From contig NZ_CALBSN010000118.1 in assembly GCF_937967675.1 (NCBI RefSeq), forward strand, positions 1 through 6,316: a DNA stretch of 6,316 nucleotides, written 5' to 3'. Positions 1-6,316 of the stretch are shown here, one piece after another. The notes below the pieces were generated by a model, which made no database searches, was not told the DNA's origin, and saw only the letters and a program-made list of their open reading frames with translations. Made by a program: the position numbers and the translations under genes. Each line of letters begins with the position of its first letter. Positions within the stretch are counted from its first letter, which is position 1. This DNA is from an uncultured Flavobacterium sp. (GTDB lineage Bacteria > Bacteroidota > Bacteroidia > Flavobacteriales > Flavobacteriaceae).

Positions 1-419
1 TGCATATTTTACGAAAAGAAGACGATGAATTTCCGTTTGACGAATGGTTTGTAGAATGGGTGAGAAGTGCTTTCCGTGCCAAAGGAAATGCTGCAGCTAT
101 TAACGATTTGATTGCTTGGAGTGAAAACATTGCTTCCACTGGAAGAGAAACACAAAAGCAATTTTTACACTATTGCATTCACTTTTTTAGACAAGCTTTA
201 TTGCTTAATTATCAAGCGAATGACTTGGTTTTCTTAGAAACAAAAGTGCCTAAATTTGAATTGGAAAAATTTGCTCCGTTTGTAAATGGCGCCAATATTT
301 CAGATATTTACAAAGAATTAGAAGACGCTATTTACCACATTGAAAGAAACGGAAATAGCAAAATCATACTAACCGATTTATCTATTAAACTAACACGATT
401 AATCCATAAAAACGCATAA
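1..419 (+). CDS. holB: DNA polymerase III subunit delta' (C-terminal part, 5' truncated by window edge)
   Basis: The reading frame is open from the first complete codon at position 3 to the TAA at 417-419, giving about 138 residues. The GTG at 60 lies inside the conserved run DEWFVEWVRSAFRAKGN, so it is an internal valine and not a start. I recognise this tail as the C-terminal helical domain of flavobacterial delta' subunits; typical pieces are FPFDEWFVEWVR, FRQALLLNY and the ending ILTDLSIKLTRLIHK. In the family, delta' is the rigid stator of the clamp loader that places the beta clamp on primed DNA. Its N-terminal AAA+ part lies outside the window, so no nucleotide-binding motif can be checked here. 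The DoxX gene starts 2 bases after the stop, which suggests co-transcription. The assignment rests on remembered similarity of the tail; the alternative is another AAA+ clamp-loader-like protein. Confidence 0.82.
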   Translation, partial: HILRKEDDEFPFDEWFVEWVRSAFRAKGNAAAINDLIAWSENIASTGRETQKQFLHYCIHFFRQALLLNYQANDLVFLETKVPKFELEKFAPFVNGANISDIYKELEDAIYHIERNGNSKIILTDLSIKLTRLIHKNA

Positions 420-421
420 TT

Positions 422-811
422 ATGATACAAGTTGCACCGCTTTTAGTCTTAGCTTTTTTAGCCATCACTTTTTTACAATCTGGATATGATAAAATTAAAG
501 ATTGGAAAGGCAATGTAGAATGGCTTAATGGTCATTTTGCGAATACTATTTTAGCAAAACAAGTTCCGTTTGCTTTAGGAATTGTATTGGTTTTAGAAGT
601 GGTTTCTGGAATTTTATGTGTATCTGGAATCATCCAACACTTAGTACAAGATGTAGTGATTAGAGGTTTAGGATTTTATGGTGCTATTTTGTCTTGTATT
701 ACGTTACTTTTTCTTTTATTTGGACAACGTTTAGCCAAAGATTACGATGGAGCTAGAACGATTGTAATTTACTTTATTCCAGCAGTTTTAGTGGTTTTTT
801 GGTTGAACTAA
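422..811 (+). CDS. DoxX-family four-helix inner-membrane protein
   Basis: This is a 129-residue hydrophobic protein with four predicted membrane helices at about residues 4-22, 48-71, 79-101 and 112-128. The glycine-rich second helix containing E59 and the RLAKDYDGA segment (103-111) just before the last helix are typical of small DoxX-like proteins. The length is normal for the family. Members are inner-membrane proteins, some linked to quinone or redox chemistry, but most have no known function and none is proposed here. The ATG at 422 is 2 bases after the holB stop, so the gene is probably expressed from the holB transcript. It is separated from the exporter operon by 72 bases that hold a promoter, so it is unlikely to belong to the exporter. 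MauE/DoxX-like annotation would be an equivalent name. Confidence 0.8.
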   Translation: MIQVAPLLVLAFLAITFLQSGYDKIKDWKGNVEWLNGHFANTILAKQVPFALGIVLVLEVVSGILCVSGIIQHLVQDVVIRGLGFYGAILSCITLLFLLFGQRLAKDYDGARTIVIYFIPAVLVVFWLN

Positions 812-839
812 TTTAAAATTATTTGATTTTTTATTAGTT
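806..839 (+). terminator. Possible weak terminator hairpin after the DoxX gene
   Basis: AACTAAT at 806-812 is the exact reverse complement of ATTAGTT at 833-839. Inside it, AAAA (815-818) can pair with TTTT (827-830) across a 2x2 T-T internal loop. The stem is AT-rich and starts in the last codons of the DoxX gene. No U-tract follows, so as an intrinsic terminator it would be weak. It could be chance pairing in AT-rich DNA. Confidence 0.2.
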
Positions 840-881
840 AGTAAATATTTGTATATCTTTGTAGTGTGAATATTCACTAAC
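837..881. promoter_or_regulatory. Likely TetR operator region around the exporter promoter
   Basis: GTTAGTAAATATT (837-849) and AATATTCACTAAC (869-881) form an inverted repeat matching at 12 of 13 positions, with a 19-base spacer that contains the -7 element. The right arm also overlaps a perfect 12-base palindrome, GTGAATATTCAC (866-877), while the left arm holds the perfect 8-base palindrome AAATATTT (843-850). The two dyad centres lie 25 bases apart. TetR-family dimers bind such palindromes, and repressor bound here would block RNA polymerase. Binding by the adjacent TetR protein is inferred from position. Confidence 0.65.
854..861 (+). promoter_or_regulatory. Bacteroidota-type -7 promoter element for the exporter operon
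   Basis: TATCTTTG matches the TAnnTTTG -7 consensus of Bacteroidota primary sigma promoters exactly. It lies 22 bases before the tetR start codon, so transcription would begin at about 866-870 with a leader of roughly 15-18 bases. The upstream -33 element is poor: the nearest clear TTTG (822-825) is 28 bases away, longer than the usual 17-23 base spacing, while TTAG at 834-837 is about 16 bases away. This is the only convincing promoter seen for the five downstream genes. Confidence 0.6.
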
Positions 882-883
882 CT

Positions 884-1477
884 ATGACAATTAAAAACGA
901 AATATCAAACAGACAACTTGAAATCATCGAGGTTTCAGGAAAAATACTTATTGAAAAAGGAATAAAAGGCTTAACTACAAAAACGGTTGCTTCAGAAATG
1001 AATTTTTCAGAAAGTGCTATTTATCGCCATTTCAAATCGAAAGAAGAAATTTTAGTTGCTTTACTATCGCTATTAAAACAAAACATGAACAAGCGATTAA
1101 CTTCAGAAATTAAGCCACAAAATACTTCGGCTGAGAATTTTAAAGCAGTATTTACAAGTCAATTCAACTATTTTAAAAAGAATCCTCACTTTGTTGTTGC
1201 TGTTTTATCCGATGGTTTATTGGATGAATCTGAAGAAATTAGAACGATAATTCTTCAATTAATGCAAAACAAAATGCAATTGTTGGCTCAAATACTTGAA
1301 CAAGGAAAACAAACCAACGAATTCACTTCGGAAATTTCAACAGAAGATTTATTACCCATTATTCTAGGTTCTTTTCGTTTTCAAATGTTAAAATGGAAAC
1401 TTTCAAACTTTCAATACGATATTACAACAGAAGGCAATAAAACAATTGACAACTTGTTGGCTTTAATACAGAAATGA
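884..1477 (+). CDS. TetR/AcrR-family transcriptional repressor of the exporter operon
   Basis: This 197-residue protein has the standard TetR layout: an N-terminal three-helix DNA-binding domain (about residues 8-57) and a larger helical ligand-binding and dimerisation domain. The HTH is plain to see, with TTKTVASEMNFSESAIYRHF at 31-50 followed by KSKEEIL. The C-terminal domain is too divergent to suggest a ligand. The ATG at 884 sits right after a palindrome-flanked promoter, and no better start exists upstream in frame. The gene is first in the operon, and the TolC-like gene starts 7 bases after its stop, so it very probably represses its own promoter and the exporter, with release by an exported compound or a signal of envelope stress. 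This regulation is inferred from family behaviour and position; activation instead of repression is possible but less common. Confidence 0.9.
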   Translation: MTIKNEISNRQLEIIEVSGKILIEKGIKGLTTKTVASEMNFSESAIYRHFKSKEEILVALLSLLKQNMNKRLTSEIKPQNTSAENFKAVFTSQFNYFKKNPHFVVAVLSDGLLDESEEIRTIILQLMQNKMQLLAQILEQGKQTNEFTSEISTEDLLPIILGSFRFQMLKWKLSNFQYDITTEGNKTIDNLLALIQK

Positions 1478-1484
1478 AAATGCG

Positions 1485-2819
1485 ATGATAAAATTTGAAA
1501 ACATTCATAAACAATCAAAAAGAAAATTTTTGATATACTTTTCAATCTTTTGTGGAATATCAGGTTTTTCCCAAGAAGAAAGAATTGTAAATTCATTACC
1601 CGAAGTATTACAACTTTCTAAAGAAAAGAATTATGCCTTGCAAAATGCAACATTGCAAACGCAATTAGCAAATTTGACAAAGAAAACAGCGATAGGAAAT
1701 GTATTAAATCCAAGAATTCCAGCAACCGCTCAATCCTTGAATAATTTTGAACAACAAGTAAGTTTTTTACCTGGTCCAATCTTTGGACTACCTGTAGGAA
1801 CTTTTAAGGAAGTTACCATGGGACAACAATATACCAGCACTTTTTCGATACAACCTCAATTTGATATTTTAAATTTTGGAAGTATTGCCCAAATTAAAAG
1901 CGCAAAAATCAACGAACAGTTAGTTGAAAATCAAAACAAACTCAACGAGCAAAACATTTATAATCAAATTAATGGTGTGTATTTTAACTTGCTTTCGTTT
2001 GAAGCTCAGAAAAAAATTCTCCAAGAAAACATCAAAATTGCCGAAAGCTTAGTTTTAATCAACCAAAACAAGTTTAACGAAGGAATTACAAGAAAACAAG
2101 ACGTTAATGAAGCAGAAGCTAATTTAATTACACTACAAGATAAATTATCGCAACTTATCTTAAATGAAAAAATACAAAAACAAAGTTTAGCACTTTTCTT
2201 TGAAAATGAATTTGATTTAAAACTTACAGAACAGCTTTCAAATTATGAAAATAGAGAAGAATTGGTTGCAACCAACTCTAATTTTAAAAGCGAAAACTAT
2301 AAGTTACAATACCAAATGATGCAACAAGATTTAAAAATTGCTCGCTTGCAACAATTGCCTGTATTATCTTTCATATCATCATTTAATTGGCAAAATCTAA
2401 GCAATGAAAACTATTTTGATGCGAATTCAAATTGGGTAAATTATAATTATGTAGGTTTAAAAGTTACTTGGGATTTTCCAACGAATGTGCAAAAATTAGC
2501 CACAGTTTACAATAAAAAAATTCAATTGAACCAATTGAAAAACAATGCAGACCATGCCGAAAAAGAAAATGAATTTGCCAACAAACAACTAGAAATTGAA
2601 TATGAAAAAGCGATGGAGCAATATAAAAATTTCAAAAAAATATATCTGCTAAAAAAAGACACTTTTGAAAAAAATTTCAATCAATACCAAGAACAAATTT
2701 TGCCATTAGATAAACTTCTAATTTCGCAAAACGATTTGTTAATCAGTGAGATAAATCTTGTAAATGCTTTGGCAAACATAGGATTCTCAAAAAATAAAAT
2801 TGTGATAAACAACAACTAA
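1485..2819 (+). CDS. TolC-family outer-membrane efflux channel protein
   Basis: This 444-residue protein is of normal length for an OEP/TolC family member. An N-terminal signal peptide is visible: basic residues KRK at 12-14, a hydrophobic stretch FLIYFSIFCGI, then a likely cut near GFS|QEE at residues 29-30. The mature chain starts with the typical pattern LPEVLQLSKEKNYALQNA (38-55) and shows two long Gln/Asn/Lys-rich helical parts with heptad-like spacing, as expected for the two halves of a TolC barrel and helical tunnel. Three copies would form the channel through the outer membrane and the periplasmic tunnel docked by the adaptor. ATG 1485 is the only start that keeps the signal peptide, although its n-region is long (about 14 residues). 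The adaptor gene begins 11 bases after the stop. The substrate is unknown. Confidence 0.88.
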   Translation: MIKFENIHKQSKRKFLIYFSIFCGISGFSQEERIVNSLPEVLQLSKEKNYALQNATLQTQLANLTKKTAIGNVLNPRIPATAQSLNNFEQQVSFLPGPIFGLPVGTFKEVTMGQQYTSTFSIQPQFDILNFGSIAQIKSAKINEQLVENQNKLNEQNIYNQINGVYFNLLSFEAQKKILQENIKIAESLVLINQNKFNEGITRKQDVNEAEANLITLQDKLSQLILNEKIQKQSLALFFENEFDLKLTEQLSNYENREELVATNSNFKSENYKLQYQMMQQDLKIARLQQLPVLSFISSFNWQNLSNENYFDANSNWVNYNYVGLKVTWDFPTNVQKLATVYNKKIQLNQLKNNADHAEKENEFANKQLEIEYEKAMEQYKNFKKIYLLKKDTFEKNFNQYQEQILPLDKLLISQNDLLISEINLVNALANIGFSKNKIVINNN

Positions 2820-2830
2820 AAATATTCAAA

Positions 2831-3919
2831 ATGAAAAATAGTCTGTTTCTTTTACTAACACTTTCTACTTTGGTTTCATGTGGAACAAAAGAAGAAGGAA
2901 AGCCCGTTGTGCAAGACATTAAAGAATTAGTTTTTGCTTCGGGCGAATTAGAATGGGACAATTCCTATAATCTTACCGCTCAAACAGATGGAATTTTAGT
3001 AAATGCAACTTTTGACGTTGGAAATAAAGTAACTGAAAACCAAATTATTGCTTCAATTGACAATAAAACTAATGAAAACAATACCGCTTCGGCTAAAGAT
3101 TTGGTAGTTATTTCAAAAGAAAACTTAACGGATAATGCTCCAGCTTTGCAACAATTACAACAAAATATAAAGTTTGCAGAAAGTAAATATCAGCAAGATA
3201 AAACGCAAGCCGAACGCTACAAAAGATTGTACAATTCGCAAAGTATTGCCAAAGTTGAATATGAAAACATGCAATTAGCCGCAGAAAATTCATTATCGCA
3301 ATTGAATGCTTTGAAAAAACAATACCAACAAGTTTTACAACAATCCAAACAAAATTACATCAACACTGAAAATCAATTGAAAAACAATCAAGTGGTTTTA
3401 GGGTATAATAAATTAGTTGTTCCACAAAAAGGAACAATTATTAAAAAGCTAAAATTCTCTGGTGATTATGTTAAAAAAGGAGATGTAATTGCAGTAATTG
3501 CAGATGAAAATAAAGTTGAAGGCATTTTAAATGTAGATGAAAATAGTATTGGAAAAGTAAAAATTGGTCAAACCGTTTTTGTGCAATTAAACACCAATAA
3601 AAATGAAGTGTATAATGCAAAAGTCAGCGAAATTTTAGCCGCTTTTGATGAGCAAACCCAATCGTTTATTTGTAAAGTAATTTTCGATAAACCCTTGAAT
3701 ACTTCGCTTTATGGAACGCAATTAGAAGCTAATATTCTGGTTGGCGAAAAGAAAAATGCGCTATTAATTCCAAGAAATTTTTTAGGTTTTGGAAACAAAG
3801 TAATGGTAAAAGGGAAAGACGAAGCCATTATCGTAAAAACAGGGATAGTTTCTACAGAATATGTAGAAATTTTAGACGGAATCACTAAAGAAGATGTTTT
3901 GTTGCCTTTAAAACCTTAA
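2831..3919 (+). CDS. Lipoprotein periplasmic adaptor (membrane fusion protein) of an ABC exporter, HlyD/MacA type
   Basis: This 362-residue protein starts with a type II signal peptide and lipobox LVSC, with the lipidated cysteine at residue 17. It has the usual adaptor order: a first lipoyl half-motif (about 46-77, with QTDGILVNATFDVGNKV), a long Gln-rich alpha-helical hairpin (about 103-190), a second lipoyl half (about 192-225, with VVPQKGTIIKKLKFSGDYVKKGD), then beta-barrel and membrane-proximal domains to the end. The hairpin tip should dock on the TolC-like channel, and the C-terminal domains on the permease. The tip carries R129 and L133 of the RxxxLxxxxxxS motif of TolC-dependent adaptors, but the serine position is A140. 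The lipid anchor replaces the transmembrane helix found in E. coli MacA. The permease starts 3 bases after the stop, supporting one complex. Confidence 0.88.
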   Translation: MKNSLFLLLTLSTLVSCGTKEEGKPVVQDIKELVFASGELEWDNSYNLTAQTDGILVNATFDVGNKVTENQIIASIDNKTNENNTASAKDLVVISKENLTDNAPALQQLQQNIKFAESKYQQDKTQAERYKRLYNSQSIAKVEYENMQLAAENSLSQLNALKKQYQQVLQQSKQNYINTENQLKNNQVVLGYNKLVVPQKGTIIKKLKFSGDYVKKGDVIAVIADENKVEGILNVDENSIGKVKIGQTVFVQLNTNKNEVYNAKVSEILAAFDEQTQSFICKVIFDKPLNTSLYGTQLEANILVGEKKNALLIPRNFLGFGNKVMVKGKDEAIIVKTGIVSTEYVEILDGITKEDVLLPLKP

Positions 3920-3922
3920 GCC

Positions 3923-5146
3923 ATGAACATCAATACCGAAATAGCAAAAACGTATATTATTTCCAATAAAAAACTAACAGCTGTTGCAGCGACTGGTGTG
4001 GTTTTAGGAATGTCTATTTATATTTTTATGAATAGCATGTTAGTTGGATTTGATAAGAGTTCGAGTGCTAGTATTTTTAAAACAACATCACATATTCGAG
4101 TATATAAAGACGACGAAATTAGCAAGGTTTTGGTTAAAAATTCTAAAGAAAACTACTTGATTATTAACCCGAAAATTGTTCCGTCAAACAATACAATTAT
4201 TAATCCGAAGTTAATTTCTGAAACCATTTTAAAACAGCCCGAAGTTACTGTAGTTACGCCTCAAGTAAGTGTTAATGTTTTTTACAACAATGGAAAATCA
4301 CAAATCTCTGGATTAGCAATTGGCATCAAACCTGAAGAAGCGAATGTGATGTACAACATTAAATCGTTTATGGTCGAAGGTAATTTTGACTTATTAAAAT
4401 CAAATCCAAACGGAATTATTATTGGAAGCGGAATTGCCGAAAAAATGAATGCAAAAATTGGCGATAATATCAATTTAACTTCGTCAAAAAGTGTAAATAA
4501 AACGTACAAAGTTGTTGGAATTTTTAAAACCAATAATTCAAAAATTGATAAATCAAATTCCTATGTAAATTTAGCCAGTTCGCAACAATTATTGAAAGAA
4601 GGAGCATCCTATATTACAGATATTAACGTAAATATTGTTGATCCAGAAAAAGCAAAAGCAATAGCTGAAAAAATTTCAAATATAACGGGTTATAAAGCAG
4701 AAGGTTGGAAAGAAGCTAACGAAACTTTTATGGCGGCCAACAAAATGCGAAAAATGATTATCACTTTTGTTTCTCTAACTATTTTGTTAGTCGCAGGTTT
4801 CGGAATTTATAATATTTTAAACATGACGGTTTCCCAAAAAATTAATGATATCGCTATTTTAAAAGCTATGGGTTTTAAAGGAAAAGATGTCATTAGAATA
4901 TTCGTGACACAAGCGGTAACAATAGGAATCATGGGCGTTATCGGCGGAATGATTATGGCAACTGTTTTAATAACTTTCTTGAAAAAAGTATATGTTGGTG
5001 GTGATATTGGTTATTTTCCTATTGATTATGAACCTATAAAATATTTACAAGGCGTAGTTATTGGTTTAGTAATTACTTTTTTCGCAGGTTATATTCCGGC
5101 TAAAAAAGCCGCACAAGTTGATCCTGTTACCATTTTTAGAAAATAA
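3923..5146 (+). CDS. ABC transporter permease, FtsX/MacB family (MacB-PCD plus FtsX domains)
   Basis: This 407-residue inner-membrane protein has the topology of MacB and LolC/LolE: one N-terminal helix (about 18-40), a large periplasmic domain (about 41-277), then three helices at about 278-300, 328-353 and 375-391. The cytosolic loop after helix 2 has the family coupling sequence QKINDIAILKAMGFKGKDVIRI, and the C-terminus PAKKAAQVDPVTIFRK is the usual MacB/FtsX ending. These proteins do not form an open channel across the inner membrane; they move substrates from the periplasm or outer leaflet by long-range conformational change. Only one permease is encoded, so a homodimer is expected, as in MacB and unlike the LolC-LolE pair. 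The ATPase is a separate gene 3 bases downstream, whereas in MacB it is fused. DevC-like permeases of cyanobacteria are a further comparison. Confidence 0.88.
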   Translation: MNINTEIAKTYIISNKKLTAVAATGVVLGMSIYIFMNSMLVGFDKSSSASIFKTTSHIRVYKDDEISKVLVKNSKENYLIINPKIVPSNNTIINPKLISETILKQPEVTVVTPQVSVNVFYNNGKSQISGLAIGIKPEEANVMYNIKSFMVEGNFDLLKSNPNGIIIGSGIAEKMNAKIGDNINLTSSKSVNKTYKVVGIFKTNNSKIDKSNSYVNLASSQQLLKEGASYITDINVNIVDPEKAKAIAEKISNITGYKAEGWKEANETFMAANKMRKMIITFVSLTILLVAGFGIYNILNMTVSQKINDIAILKAMGFKGKDVIRIFVTQAVTIGIMGVIGGMIMATVLITFLKKVYVGGDIGYFPIDYEPIKYLQGVVIGLVITFFAGYIPAKKAAQVDPVTIFRK

Positions 5147-5149
5147 ATT

Positions 5150-5824
5150 ATGCGACAAACTATTCTAAAAACCGAAAATATAGATAAATATTTCTATGAC
5201 CCAATTGAATTTCAAGTCTTGAAAAATATTTCATTTGAAGTTCAAAAGGGTGAATTTCTTTCAATGGTTGGAAAATCGGGCAGTGGTAAATCTACGTTGT
5301 TGTATGTTTTATCAACGATGGATACAGAATACAAAGGAAATTTATTCATTGATAACGAATTAATGACGGGTTTGTCAACTGATAAATTAGCAGCTATTCG
5401 AAATGAAAAAATCGGTTTTGTTTTTCAATTTCATTACTTACTTTCAGAATTTACGTGCTTAAAAAACGTTATGATTCCAGCGATAAAACTTGGAAAACTT
5501 TCCGAAAAAGAAATTGAAGAAAAAGCATATGAAAAGCTCAAAATTCTTGGCTTAGAAGATCAAGCTTTAAAACCTGCCAACAAACTTTCGGGCGGGCAAC
5601 AACAGCGTGTAGCAATTGCACGTGCATTGATAAACGACCCATTATTAATCATGGGCGACGAACCTACTGGAAATTTAGACAGTAAAAACACCAACATTGT
5701 TTTTGATATTTTTCAGGAATTAACTCAAAACTATGGCCAAACCATCATTGCTGTAACACACGATGATGATTTTGCAAAAAAAAGCGACCGAATTATAGAA
5801 ATGAAAGATGGTTTAATTGTTTAA
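5150..5824 (+). CDS. ABC transporter ATP-binding protein, LolD/MacB type
   Basis: This 224-residue stand-alone nucleotide-binding domain has all motifs intact: Walker A GKSGSGKST (41-49), Q-loop Q93, signature LSGGQQQ (146-152), Walker B LLIMGDE (165-171) with catalytic E171, D-loop around 174-178 (GNLDS) and H-loop H204. After the Q-loop the run FQFHYLLSEFT (92-102) closely resembles the segment typical of LolD proteins. It should dimerise below the permease and supply ATP-driven force. It has the normal length for LolD, DevA or split-MacB ATPases and is the last gene of the operon. Its stop codon TAA (5822-5824) lies inside the 3' end of the convergent helicase-like gene. The name lolD is withheld because the neighbours (TolC and adaptor) indicate export out of the cell and not lipoprotein sorting. 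Confidence 0.93.
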   Translation: MRQTILKTENIDKYFYDPIEFQVLKNISFEVQKGEFLSMVGKSGSGKSTLLYVLSTMDTEYKGNLFIDNELMTGLSTDKLAAIRNEKIGFVFQFHYLLSEFTCLKNVMIPAIKLGKLSEKEIEEKAYEKLKILGLEDQALKPANKLSGGQQQRVAIARALINDPLLIMGDEPTGNLDSKNTNIVFDIFQELTQNYGQTIIAVTHDDDFAKKSDRIIEMKDGLIV

Positions 5825-6316
5825 ACTCGCTTTATACAATCGCAACTCATCCCAAGAGAATTGATCGCCGTGGATTTCTTTTAATTCGCCTAAGCTTTCG
5901 CCTTTAAAATCTTTGAAAGCAGCTCTTAAATCGGAAATTTTATCTTCCGGTAAAATATCGGAAAGTTGCACGATTTCCATTTGAATTAGCTTGGCAAAAT
6001 GGTTGTAAATCGTTTGTGGTGTTAACTTTCGGTGTTTTGCAATTTCATAAATCGATAAATTTTGTTTCCACAATTCCAAGGTATCCTCGTAAGTAGATTT
6101 CTTTGGTTCTTTTGTTTTTTTCTTTTTCGAATCGGTGTAATACGAAACGTCTTCATCGTCTTCTACTAAAGCAGCGTTCGAAGTTCTAAAACGTTCTGCC
6201 ACAACTACTAACTTATTGATTTTGTATGTACTCATGTCTTCCGAAATTAAATTTTGCTTTGAAATTTCTTTTCCTTCGACAATGATATTGGTGAGTAATT
6301 TTGCTTTTTTAAGTTG
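5813..6316 (-). CDS. C-terminal part of an HTH-domain protein, probably a PIF1-like or RecQ-like helicase (5' end outside window)
   Basis: On the minus strand the frame is open from the window edge to the TAA at 5815-5813, giving 167 residues. The ATG at 6235-6233 is probably internal: 27 further in-frame residues upstream (including AKLLTNIIVEGKEISKQNL) read as continuous protein. A charged linker with KKKKTKEPKK follows, then a compact helical domain, STYEDTLELWKQNLSIYEIA, continuing into KHRKLTPQTIYNHFAKLI. This is the pattern of the HTH_40 domain found at the C-terminus of some RecQ and PIF1-like helicases in Bacteroidota. No ATPase motif is visible because the N-terminal part is cut off, so the helicase identity is from memory of homologues. 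The gene converges on the exporter operon and overlaps the ATPase gene by 12 bases. Confidence 0.65.
   Translation of the reverse strand, partial: QLKKAKLLTNIIVEGKEISKQNLISEDMSTYKINKLVVVAERFRTSNAALVEDDEDVSYYTDSKKKKTKEPKKSTYEDTLELWKQNLSIYEIAKHRKLTPQTIYNHFAKLIQMEIVQLSDILPEDKISDLRAAFKDFKGESLGELKEIHGDQFSWDELRLYKASLNN

Noticed and set aside
60..419. A complete 119-residue gene starting at the GTG at position 60
   Set aside because: The frame is open upstream to the window edge, and the upstream residues (DDEFPFDEWFVEW) continue the conserved delta' sequence, so the GTG is an internal valine codon.
1411..1596. Short minus-strand open frame across the tetR-tolC junction
   Set aside because: It lies opposite the end of tetR and the tolC signal peptide, both well supported. 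Its phenylalanine/leucine-rich composition is what antisense reading of AT-rich genes gives.
2743..2961. Minus-strand open frame across the tolC-adaptor junction
   Set aside because: It is antisense to well-supported coding sequence, with no recognisable domain or start context.
3108..3293. Minus-strand open frame inside the adaptor gene
   Set aside because: It is antisense to the adaptor coiled coil. Open antisense frames are expected opposite repetitive Lys/Gln codons.
4282..4533. Minus-strand open frame inside the permease gene
   Set aside because: It lies fully within the periplasmic domain coding sequence on the other strand, and its hydrophobic make-up is an antisense by-product.
5150..5824. 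Naming the ATPase lolD as part of a lipoprotein-sorting LolCDE system
   Set aside because: The local sequence is LolD-like, but the operon has only one permease and adds an adaptor, a TolC-type channel and a TetR regulator, which indicates a tripartite exporter.
5813..6235. A complete 140-residue small HTH protein starting at the ATG at 6235 on the minus strand
   Set aside because: The frame stays open through 27 more residues to the window edge, and these read as conserved protein, so this is more likely the tail of a larger protein. A separate small regulator is not strictly excluded.
1..6316. Mobile element, defence island, CRISPR array, tRNA or rRNA
   Set aside because: No transposase, integrase, direct-repeat array, tRNA-like cloverleaf or rRNA-like sequence was seen. 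Base composition looks even, and almost all of the window is accounted for by ordinary genes.

Overview
The window is AT-rich DNA that looks like a flavobacterium (Bacteroidota) chromosome. Three signs point there: a TAnnTTTG-type -7 promoter element instead of a sigma-70 TATAAT box, A-rich translation starts without clear Shine-Dalgarno sequences, and proteins that read like Flavobacterium homologues, such as the delta' clamp-loader tail and the HTH-ended helicase tail. Gene density is very high, and the only intergenic gap of any size is 72 bases (812-883). I saw no RNA genes, CRISPR array, insertion sequence or phage gene.

Left edge (1-811, + strand): the C-terminal part of a DNA polymerase III delta' subunit (holB), followed 2 bases later by a four-helix DoxX-family membrane protein. 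A weak inverted repeat after DoxX may end this unit.

Centre (812-5824, + strand): a self-contained five-gene operon with gaps of only 3-11 bases. The gene order is a TetR-family repressor, a TolC-type outer-membrane channel, a lipoprotein periplasmic adaptor (HlyD/MacA type), one FtsX/MacB-type permease and a LolD/MacB-type ABC ATPase. Together these make a full tripartite ABC exporter: the ATPase drives a permease dimer in the inner membrane, the adaptor bridges the periplasm, and the TolC-like channel opens the outer membrane. The design is a split MacAB-TolC, also close to the cyanobacterial DevBCA layout. The substrate cannot be read from the sequence. A single promoter with a -7 element lies upstream of tetR, wrapped by a 13-base inverted repeat and overlapped by a perfect 12-base palindrome, so the repressor probably controls the whole operon including itself.

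Right edge (5813-6316, - strand): the C-terminal part of a protein with an HTH_40-like tail, probably a PIF1-like or RecQ-like helicase. It converges on the exporter operon and overlaps its last gene by 12 bases.

Nothing here is a clearly new type of system. The points most worth a second look are the operator layout and the mixed Lol/Mac character of the exporter.
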